Shown: positions 15,946 to 22,922 of the stretch, in pieces
Layout: each line of letters opens with the position of its first letter
Numbering within the stretch: position 1 is the stretch's first letter
NCBI GenBank assembly: GCA_002328185.1
Contig: DCWQ01000038.1
Coordinates: forward strand, 1-39,743
DNA from: Dehalococcoidia bacterium UBA2158
Lineage (GTDB): Bacteria; Chloroflexota; Dehalococcoidia; Lucifugimonadales; UBA3495
Direction: 5' to 3'
Length of the DNA: 39,743 nucleotides
Made by a program: the position numbers and the translations under genes
Notes under the pieces: generated by a model
Database searches by the model: none
Told to the model about the DNA's origin: nothing
What the model saw: only the letters and a program-made list of their open reading frames with translations

Positions 15946-17076
15946 ATGGCATCGACTAAAAAAGACCCGGTGCTGGTGATACTCCAGCTCACCGGAGCCA
16001 ACGATTACCTGAACACCATCGTGCCGTACACCAACCCTCTCTATTGGGACAACCGGCCCAAGGTCAACGTCCCCGTGGACGAGGTGTTGCCCATCGATGA
16101 TGAGCTGGCCTTCCGGTCCGACACCGAACAGCTCAAGGCAATCTATGACCAGGGCAACATGGCCATAATCCACGGCATCGGGTTCGAGAACTCGCCTCGT
16201 TCGCATTTCCGGGCCATGGATATCTGGCACACGTGCGAGCCGGACAAGATTGGCATCGACGGCTGGGTGGCCAAGGTCATCCGCGACTTGGATCCGTCCG
16301 CCGAGAACGTCCTGAAGGGAGTGAATTTCGGACAGGGGTTGCCCAGGGCTCTGACCATGCGCGGCGTGCCGGTGACCTCCGTGAATCATCTCGAGACCTA
16401 CGGCGTTTTCTCATCTGTACGCACTTCGGAACAAGAACGAACCCAGCTACTGGACAGCTTCGCCCGCATGTACGCCCCGGCCATCGGCACCGGCCCGACT
16501 ATGGAATACCTGGGACAGACGGGGTTGGACGCGCTGAAGGGGGCCGACATCATCAAGGTCGCCCCGGAGCGTTACTCGTCAACCATCGAATATCCCAACA
16601 GCACCATCGCCAAGGCTTTGAAGGACGTGGCGCAGGTGCACCTGGCCGACCTGGGCACCCAGGTTTTCTACACCTCCCACGGTCCCTTCGACACCCACTT
16701 CAACCAGGGCGGCTCCCACGCCAAGCTGTGGATGGAGATATCCGAGGCCGTGGAGAGTTTCTTCGCCGACCTCCGCGAGCACGACGCCGGAGACAACGTG
16801 GTCATGATGGTCTTCAGCGAGTTCGGACGCCGGGTCCGCGACAACGGCACCGGCACGGACCACGGAGCTGCAGGTGTGGCGTTCGTCTTGGGAGAGCGGG
16901 TCAAGGGCGGGATGTACGGCACGTACCCATCGTTGGGGCCTGAAGACCTCACCCAGGGAGACCTGGCGCCGAACTACGACTTCCGGGGCTTCTATTCTTC
17001 TCTGGTGGACAAGTGGCTGGGACTGGACCCGGTGCCCATCGTAGGCGGCCAGTTCGAGCAGATGGCGTTCGTATGA
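15946..17076 (+). CDS. DUF1501 family protein (cassette copy 2)
   Basis: This 376-residue protein is the paralogue of 1933-3066, with the same landmarks: LTGANDYLNTIVPY (15-28), PRSHFRAMDIWHT (84-96), HGPFDTH (245-251), SEFGRR (291-296) and GTDHGAAG (303-310). Again there is no twin-arginine or Sec signal. AAGGAGAGAGG precedes ATG 15946. It lies 22 nt after DUF1800 and 22 nt before the NHL gene, so co-transcription is likely. DUF1501 is a sulfatase-superfamily relative of unknown activity; candidate metal ligands are the Asp and His of FDTH and TDHG. Confidence 0.92.
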   Translation: MASTKKDPVLVILQLTGANDYLNTIVPYTNPLYWDNRPKVNVPVDEVLPIDDELAFRSDTEQLKAIYDQGNMAIIHGIGFENSPRSHFRAMDIWHTCEPDKIGIDGWVAKVIRDLDPSAENVLKGVNFGQGLPRALTMRGVPVTSVNHLETYGVFSSVRTSEQERTQLLDSFARMYAPAIGTGPTMEYLGQTGLDALKGADIIKVAPERYSSTIEYPNSTIAKALKDVAQVHLADLGTQVFYTSHGPFDTHFNQGGSHAKLWMEISEAVESFFADLREHDAGDNVVMMVFSEFGRRVRDNGTGTDHGAAGVAFVLGERVKGGMYGTYPSLGPEDLTQGDLAPNYDFRGFYSSLVDKWLGLDPVPIVGGQFEQMAFV

Positions 17077-17098
17077 TACAGCTATCTGGAGCAACTTC

Positions 17099-18097
17099 AT
17101 GCTAACCACGGTTGCTGCCGGACGGGTGTACGACTACAGCTATTGCATCGGCATGTACAGCCAGTCCTCCACGGGCTTCTGGACTCCCCAGGACTTTGTC
17201 TTTGGGGAGAACGAGCGCATCTACGTGCTGAGCCGAGGCGTTGAACAGTTGGGGCAGCGGGTCAGCAAGATCAACTTCGACCACGAGTTCCAGGGCCAGT
17301 TCGGCTCGTTCGGCGGCGAAGATGGACGCTTCATGTGGCCACGCTCCATCGACCTCGACCAGGACGGCCGGGTCTACGTTTCAGACGAGTACCTCAATCG
17401 GATCTCGGTCTTTGACGCCGAGGGCGCTTTCCGGTACCACTTTGGCCGGTCTGGTAGCGGCGAAGGCGAGATGAACGGGCCGTCGGGCCTCGCTTTCGAT
17501 TCTCATGACACCATCTGGGTCGTGGACAGCATGAACCACCGCGTGCAGAGCTTCAGCCAAATAGGCGAGTTCCAGTCCGGCTTCGGCCAACAGGGCGCCG
17601 GCGACGGGGACTTCGAGATGCCGTGGGGTATCTGCATCGACAAGAATGACGATATCTACGTCTCGGATTGGGGAAACAACCGGGTGCAGAAATTCTCCCC
17701 CATCGGAGAGTTGCTACAGACATTTGAAGAGTCCAGCAACGGTGTCGGCTCTCTGAAAGGGCCGTCGGGGGTGGCCGTGGACTCGGATGGCGATGTCTAC
17801 GTGACCGACTGGGGCAACCACCGCCTCCAGATCTACGATGCCGATGGCCAGTACATCACTGCGCTGGTCGGGGACGCCCAAGAGCCTTCGCCATGGCACC
17901 AGACCTACCTGGCCGGCAACCCCGAGCACCTTAAGGCCCGCCGCCGAGCGGATATGGAACCTGAGTGGCGCTTCCGCAGGCCCGTGGCTGTGAATGTAGA
18001 CGCCAACAACCGGATAGTGGTGTTGGAGTCGGCCCGCCACCGCCTACAGATCTACAACAAGCTCGAGGACTACGAAGAGCATTCTTTGAATCTGTAG
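17099..18097 (+). CDS. NHL-repeat beta-propeller protein (cassette copy 2)
   Basis: This 332-residue protein is formed of NHL repeats like its counterpart at 4581-5612. Repeats are seen at about residues 63-105 (GSFGGEDGRFMWPRSIDLD), 112-155, 160-205, 210-250 and 290-325. WGNNRVQKF and WGNHRLQIYDADGQY are typical blade ends. A linker at about 258-290 (residues after ALVGDAQEPSPWH) sits in the same place as in copy 1, before the final blade. GGAG lies 7 nt before ATG 17099. There is no signal peptide. Its stop is 4 nt from the stop of the convergent SMP-30 gene. Its constant position as third gene suggests a structural or docking role for the DUF1501/DUF1800 pair (inference). Confidence 0.88.
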   Translation: MLTTVAAGRVYDYSYCIGMYSQSSTGFWTPQDFVFGENERIYVLSRGVEQLGQRVSKINFDHEFQGQFGSFGGEDGRFMWPRSIDLDQDGRVYVSDEYLNRISVFDAEGAFRYHFGRSGSGEGEMNGPSGLAFDSHDTIWVVDSMNHRVQSFSQIGEFQSGFGQQGAGDGDFEMPWGICIDKNDDIYVSDWGNNRVQKFSPIGELLQTFEESSNGVGSLKGPSGVAVDSDGDVYVTDWGNHRLQIYDADGQYITALVGDAQEPSPWHQTYLAGNPEHLKARRRADMEPEWRFRRPVAVNVDANNRIVVLESARHRLQIYNKLEDYEEHSLNL

Positions 18098-18101
18098 GCT
18101 C

Positions 18102-18998
18102 CTAGTCAGGGAACAAGACCGACCCGCGCCGCCCCGTATTATCGATCCGGAAGAAGTGGCCACCATGGGTGGTCACGTAGAGCGTGTCCAGTGCGCAGCC
18201 GCCGAAGGCGCAGTTGGTAGGCCAGTCCACGGGCACGGGGTGGGTCTCCAATACTCTGCCCGCCGGTGAAAAGACGTAGACCATAGGCCCAGGACCGGCC
18301 TGCCGCCAACCTCCGCAGGCGATTATGTTTCCCTCGGTGTCCAGGCACATGCCGTCCAGACCCCGGTGCACACCACGGAAGTCCTCTCCGAATACCTGCA
18401 ACACGGTGAAATTCCCCAGGGTGTCGTCGTCCCGGAGGGGATAGGCGCGAAGGTCTCGTATCCCCTGGTAATCGCTCTGGATCACATAGAGAGTCCGTTC
18501 ATCAGCTGACATCAGAAGCCCGTTGGGCGCCGACGTGCCGTGGGTCATTCGGTTCAGGGTCCAGCCGCCTTCTGCTTGAGGGTCGGGGTCCAGCCGCAAC
18601 ACCGAGCTGTGGTCTATCTCCCGTTCCTCGCCGGAAAGCCGGCCGTTGGGATCGGTGAACCAGATGCGCCCCTTCCGGTCGATGGCCAAGTCGTTTGGTG
18701 TGTTGTGGCGCTTGCCGTCCAGAAGATGGGGGAGAGGGACGTTGCTGCCGTCAGGGTCGAAGCGTAGAATCGTACGGCCTCCGCCGGAGCACCCAAATAG
18801 GCGGCCATCAAGATTGAAATTCAGGCCGTTCGTACCGTTGGTCCCCGTGCGCCACAGGGCAACCTCGCCGGTCTCCGGCTCGTAGCGCATGATCCGGCTG
18901 TTGGGGATGTCTGTGAACAGCATGGCTTGGCCATCCCACACAGGGCCTTCCGACGTTCCACCGAATGGTCCGGCGACCAGTTCAAAATCCCAACTCAT
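18102..18998 (-). CDS. SMP-30/gluconolactonase-like (LRE) family lactonase
   Basis: From ATG 18998 the protein has 298 residues. GTG at 19004 is in frame, but the AGGAG sequence overlaps it and lies 5 nt before the ATG, so the ATG is preferred. It is a six-bladed propeller. Numbered from the GTG (subtract 2 for the ATG start), the divalent-metal ligands of SMP-30 enzymes are E19 (TSEGPVWDG), N104 (NTPNDLAID), N161 (SAPNGLLMSADERTLY) and D217 (GLDGMCLDTEGN). Such proteins hydrolyse sugar or aromatic lactones. The gene is 40 nt downstream of the large alpha/beta hydrolase gene on the same strand and probably co-transcribed, a possible ester/lactone-opening module. Confidence 0.9.
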   Translation of the reverse strand: MSWDFELVAGPFGGTSEGPVWDGQAMLFTDIPNSRIMRYEPETGEVALWRTGTNGTNGLNFNLDGRLFGCSGGGRTILRFDPDGSNVPLPHLLDGKRHNTPNDLAIDRKGRIWFTDPNGRLSGEEREIDHSSVLRLDPDPQAEGGWTLNRMTHGTSAPNGLLMSADERTLYVIQSDYQGIRDLRAYPLRDDDTLGNFTVLQVFGEDFRGVHRGLDGMCLDTEGNIIACGGWRQAGPGPMVYVFSPAGRVLETHPVPVDWPTNCAFGGCALDTLYVTTHGGHFFRIDNTGRRGSVLFPD

Positions 18999-19038
18999 GG
19001 TCACTCCTAATGCATTCGTTTTCCACTGATGGCGTACC

Positions 19039-21045
19039 CTAAACAGCCGCAGAGTGGATTTCAGCGACCCGGCTGGTCATATAATCATATAGCTGGGCAG
19101 CCTGATCGAGCACAGATCCCAAATCCTCCTGCAACAGATATCTGTTTCCGATCTGTTCTTCCGCAGCCTGCTTCACCAACTCAAGGTACTGCTCTTTGGA
19201 CGCGTACCGTTCGTCTATGGACTGCCGTGGGTCTCCCGTCGACTCCCGTTCCTTGCGGGTGGCTGCGAAGGGGATCGTTGAACCACGCAACGTGCCCCCC
19301 GACGCGCCGCCGGTGGACAGCACCTGACCGCCTCCGCCAATGTCTTGATGGCGCAGGTTCCAACCCGCGTGGGTCGCCAGCGGAACGGTGATGAGAGGCA
19401 TCGAAATGCCGGCCACCTCGTTGGCATCGCCGTCAACCGCCGACACCAGATGGGGGAACACCTTGCCGATCACTGCCGGAGTCTTGGTGGGGACTCTTGG
19501 GTCTGGGCCAAAATCCAGGCGGGTGAACCGGCGCATCGGGTTGGGAAGCTTCACGCCGGGGATACATTCGAATGTCTCGGCGACCCCCTGTGGGAGGACC
19601 GCGGTGCCGTCATCGAGCCGCGGATATTGGCTGGGCGGCGGGGCGGCGCCGGTGGTCACCCAGTGGTCCAGGTTTGTTAGCGCGGCACGCAGCAGGCCCC
19701 GATAGTCAACGACGCTGAAGGAATGCTGGCCATGGAACCCGTCGGCATCATCGTCCGCCGGCGGGAAGGTCGGCAGGGCATGCTGCGAGCCAGCGAAGAC
19801 ATAAATTCGGACCTCGTTAGGCAGGTCCAAATCGCGGCTGCCGGTCAGGTCCGTGTGCATCAACGAGCCGTGGCCGGCCCAGTACTCGGAGGGAGTGTGA
19901 GTGTACATCACCTTGGGCAAGTCTCCTAGGGAAGAAAGCCGGAGCAACAGCCCGTCGGTTAGGCCGGTCTCAGGATCGGTCTGGGCGGCGTCGCTGAAAG
20001 GGAACAAGCTGTTGCTGCTACGGGTGGCCTGCGAGGAAGGCTGGGCAAAGCGGTTGTTGAATTCGCCCATCTTGCCGCCTGCCACATGGGGTATGAAACC
20101 GTCGAACACCTTGCGGCCTTCTTCGTCGAAGTTTAGCCCGAGGTAGAGGAATAACCTGAGGTACCGGCCACTCTGGGAGACGCCAAAGGTGTAGGAGTGA
20201 TCGATGGACCCGGCCAGCGGGTTTCCTTCTCTGGACGAAGCATTTTGCAGGAACGCGACCGAATCCCTGGTAGCCAGCATGCCCAGCCCGACCACCGGGG
20301 CGCCGGTGGTGGTGTAGATGACCTGGTAGACCTTGCCCGGCTCAAACCCGGTGGTCAGATGGACGTGGCTGTCGTCGGGCACTAGCTGGCCGTTTTCGAG
20401 CCGGGCAAAAGACCACTGGTCCCTCGGGATTATCTGCTCCGGCCCGTCTTCATGCTCCTGCACCGTCATCAGCGCAGCTTGCTCGGACACATCACTTGCC
20501 GAGTAGGGACGATGGTTCCTGCTGGATAGGAACTCCACTAGGGAGGGGGCGTTCAACTGGAACGTGACAACGAGCTTGCCTGAAACCGGGCCACCAGAGG
20601 TCACGGCGTCCGGAACGTTCACCCGCAGCATGCCAGGCACGTCCGGAACGTCGTGCTGCCAAGCGCACCAGACGATGGCGTAACCTTCCCGCATCAAAAA
20701 CCCGTTGCCCGGGTCTATAGGCGCGTCAGGGGACTGCTCCGGCCCGCTGTTGATGTTCCTGATGGCCAGTTGCTTCCCTCTGTTGGGGATGTCCATGAGA
20801 ATACGGCGGTTGCCCAGTTTCGTGTCGACGGGCTGCAATATGCGGAAGTCCGACGAAAATCTGACCAGCCCATCTGAATCGGTGGGCGCCAGGTCCAGGT
20901 CGGAGATGGTCTCGTTCGCAGAGTTCTTGGGGTCAACGGCGAAGTGGAACACCCCATCCAATTGCTCATAGGCCCCTGCATCCCCAAACATCTGGCCGTT
21001 GGCGTATGAGGTCCGGGATTTGATCTCCATTTTGGTGACTGGCAT
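19039..21045 (-). CDS. Large alpha/beta hydrolase-domain protein
   Basis: The 668-residue protein resembles the 'alpha/beta hydrolase domain' family of about 600-700 residues. It has an N-terminal beta-rich half (YEQLDGVFHFAVDPK, RILMDIPNRGK, MREGYAIVWCAWQHD) and a catalytic half. The nucleophile elbow is GVSQSGRYLRLF, with S290. Candidate acid/base residues are less clear; GSQHALPTF and FHGQHSF hold conserved His residues. No signal peptide is seen, although several relatives are exported. GAAGGAAG precedes ATG 21045. It heads a two-gene unit with the SMP-30 lactonase, which suggests sequential hydrolysis of an ester or lactone. Confidence 0.85.
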   Translation of the reverse strand: MPVTKMEIKSRTSYANGQMFGDAGAYEQLDGVFHFAVDPKNSANETISDLDLAPTDSDGLVRFSSDFRILQPVDTKLGNRRILMDIPNRGKQLAIRNINSGPEQSPDAPIDPGNGFLMREGYAIVWCAWQHDVPDVPGMLRVNVPDAVTSGGPVSGKLVVTFQLNAPSLVEFLSSRNHRPYSASDVSEQAALMTVQEHEDGPEQIIPRDQWSFARLENGQLVPDDSHVHLTTGFEPGKVYQVIYTTTGAPVVGLGMLATRDSVAFLQNASSREGNPLAGSIDHSYTFGVSQSGRYLRLFLYLGLNFDEEGRKVFDGFIPHVAGGKMGEFNNRFAQPSSQATRSSNSLFPFSDAAQTDPETGLTDGLLLRLSSLGDLPKVMYTHTPSEYWAGHGSLMHTDLTGSRDLDLPNEVRIYVFAGSQHALPTFPPADDDADGFHGQHSFSVVDYRGLLRAALTNLDHWVTTGAAPPPSQYPRLDDGTAVLPQGVAETFECIPGVKLPNPMRRFTRLDFGPDPRVPTKTPAVIGKVFPHLVSAVDGDANEVAGISMPLITVPLATHAGWNLRHQDIGGGGQVLSTGGASGGTLRGSTIPFAATRKERESTGDPRQSIDERYASKEQYLELVKQAAEEQIGNRYLLQEDLGSVLDQAAQLYDYMTSRVAEIHSAAV

Positions 21046-21277
21046 TGCACTTCCTTCTCAGAGGCAAAATTAAGACTATTTTTGGTTCGTTAACACGATT
21101 CTCACAGCCTGATATTGCGGCCCATGTTAGGTCGGCGGTTTGGGCCTGTCAATCGAGGCGTCATCCCAACCTGTGAACGCGCCTGTGTCCTACGAGGTTT
21201 ACTCGTACCACCGTGTTATAGTCCGGTTTCTTGAAGTGCGTGGGTATCCGTAGATCTCAGATCGGCAGGAGGCATAA

Positions 21278-22183
21278 GTGGCAGGCCTAGAAACTAGAAA
21301 GCTTGGCAGCACCGGATTGGATGCAACTGTACTAGGATTCGGAGCCATGGAATTACGCGGTCCCAAATCCCCCATCCCTAAAGGGCGTCCTATCGACCCT
21401 GTGCAGGCTGAATCGACTTTGAATTCGGCGTTGGACAGCGGGATCAACCTGATCGACACGTCCATCGATTACGGAGAGAGCGAAGGCCTTATTGGGCGGT
21501 TCGTCTCGCACCGCCGCAGCGAATATATCCTGGCTTCAAAGTGTGGCTGCAACGCCGACACGGAGGCAGTAGAAACGGGAAATGCCGAGCGACATGTCTA
21601 CACCAAAGAGAACATCATCGCGGGCGTCGAACTCAGCCTGAAACGTTTGAACACCGACTACCTCGACCTGCTTCAGTTTCACGGCAGCCCTCCCCCAGAG
21701 TTGAGGGAAGAGGCGGTACAAGCCCTTCAAGACCTGAAGCGGGACGGCAAGGCCAGGTTCATCGGAGTCTCCGACGTGCTGCCTACGGTTAACGATTTTG
21801 TGGAAATGGGGATTTTCGACGCATTTCAGTTTCCGTATTCTGCATTGGACTACGCCCACGAAATGCTGATCACCCGGTTGGGCCAATCTGGAGTGGGTAC
21901 CCTGATCCGGGGTGGCATAGCCCGTGGAGAACCAGGCCATGGGTTGGCCGACCCGGGACTCTGGGCCAATTGGGATCTGGCAAGACTGGACGAATTACTG
22001 GACGGCATGGACCAGTTCGAGTTCCTGCTTAGGTACACAATCAGCCACCCGGACCTCAGCACAACAATCATTGGCACGATGGACCCAGAACATGTTAAAC
22101 GGAACGTTGCGGCCGCCAGTAAAGGGCCTCTACCGGAGTCGGTCCGTGCGGAACTAAAGGAGCGGCTGGCCAGGACCGGCTAA
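21278..22183 (+). CDS. Aldo/keto reductase
   Basis: This 301-residue TIM-barrel oxidoreductase has GLDATVLGFGAMELRG at its start. The family catalytic tetrad is seen as D60 (INLIDTSIDYG), Y65, K88 (YILASKCG) and H135 (LQFHGSPP). The C-terminal cofactor block is TTIIGTMDPEHVKRNVAAA. It reduces carbonyl groups with NADPH; the substrate is not predictable. The start is GTG 21278 with a perfect AGGAGG at 21267-21272, 5 nt upstream. It is divergent from the alpha/beta hydrolase and convergent with the decayed UGSC-like gene. Confidence 0.92.
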   Translation: MAGLETRKLGSTGLDATVLGFGAMELRGPKSPIPKGRPIDPVQAESTLNSALDSGINLIDTSIDYGESEGLIGRFVSHRRSEYILASKCGCNADTEAVETGNAERHVYTKENIIAGVELSLKRLNTDYLDLLQFHGSPPPELREEAVQALQDLKRDGKARFIGVSDVLPTVNDFVEMGIFDAFQFPYSALDYAHEMLITRLGQSGVGTLIRGGIARGEPGHGLADPGLWANWDLARLDELLDGMDQFEFLLRYTISHPDLSTTIIGTMDPEHVKRNVAAASKGPLPESVRAELKERLARTG

Positions 22184-22197
22184 AGCCCAGCAGCAGG

Positions 22198-22744
22198 TCA
22201 GCCGATAACTTCCGCGGCCCGCTGCGTTGCTGACCAGGCGGGTAACCAGCAAGAATGGCCTCCGCCACCTCCCGCAACCACGAGGATCAGCTTGTCATGG
22301 CCCAGGACCAACGGGACCATGAAGTCGTCTGTTTGTTCTTCGAATTCGGGCGGACTTGGTGAATGCGGTGGTGATTACCGTCACCGCCGGCACGCCCCTC
22401 TTCTCCGCTTCTATCCCGTCGTGGAGACCCCACGTTTTCCAGGAACCTCAATCGGCCACGAAATGGATGATCGCCTGGCACTTCGACGCCAAATCGTCCA
22501 ACACCTCAGGCGGAGTCGGGATACTCTGGCTGTCTTGCCTGTAGTTAATCACCTTGTCCACGCCGAACTGGTCTTTGAAAAGCTCAGCGGGCTCCGCCAG
22601 GTAGAGGTCAGAGCTGCCCTTATGGTTGTCGATCAGGCCGACCCGTCAATCCTTGCAGTGCGCCGAGCGTGGCGCAAGCGTCTGGGCCGCAACAGCACCC
22701 TCGGTTGCCGGGTTCAACACAGTGGTCATCAGGTTGCTGGTCAT
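22198..22744 (-). pseudogene. Decayed UGSC-like gene with in-frame TGA at the predicted Sec/Cys position
   Basis: Reading the minus strand from ATG 22744 (or ATG 22729) gives TTVLNPATEG, typical of UGSC-family starts. A local frameshift pair follows (about 22668 and 22643); repairing it yields LAPRLGALQGLTVGLIDN. From there about 97 codons run in one frame (DNHKGSSDLYLAEPAELF, then KVINYRQ, EVLDDLASKCQAIIHFVAD). TGA 22450-22448 follows, then GSWKTWGLHDGIEAEKRGVP and AVTVITTAFTKSA. The motif D-[UC]-G-S is where the UGSC (seleno)protein family has its redox residue; the next residue is W here rather than C. Another shift near 22350 leads to EFEEQTDDFMVPL, and the end near 22198 is uncertain. 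It is a pseudogene unless the shifts are assembly errors. The family call is from memory of motifs. Confidence 0.6.
22420..22434 (-). promoter_or_regulatory. SECIS-like hairpin 13 nt after the TGA of the UGSC-like gene
   Basis: On the minus strand CGTGG-GGTCT-CCACG forms a perfect 5-bp stem with a GGTCT loop. It starts 13 nt after TGA 22450-22448. Bacterial SECIS elements are short stem-loops directly after the UGA with G/U in the apical loop; the E. coli fdhF element also presents GGUCU. Position and loop fit, but a 5-bp stem can arise by chance. Confidence 0.45.
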
Positions 22745-22922
22745 GGCTGCCCCTGACAATAAGTTCTAGCTATCTCTTGGCCGTATCTTAGGTATTCATG
22801 GCGGCTTACGCAACGGCTCGTCCGCCTGTCACTGTACTGTCGTAAGGCGACGCGATTCCTCAGCCTCGGCATATGCTAGAATTCCATAGATTCTGAATAC
22901 AGGTTTTCAGCAGGAGATGGTA

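Noticed and set aside
16233..16943. Plus-strand frame of 236 codons overlapping DUF1501
   Set aside because: Arg/Gly-rich out-of-frame shadow of a conserved gene.
22917..22922. First ATG of the molybdenum enzyme gene
   Set aside because: It touches the Shine-Dalgarno sequence with no spacing; the ATG at 22923 has normal spacing.
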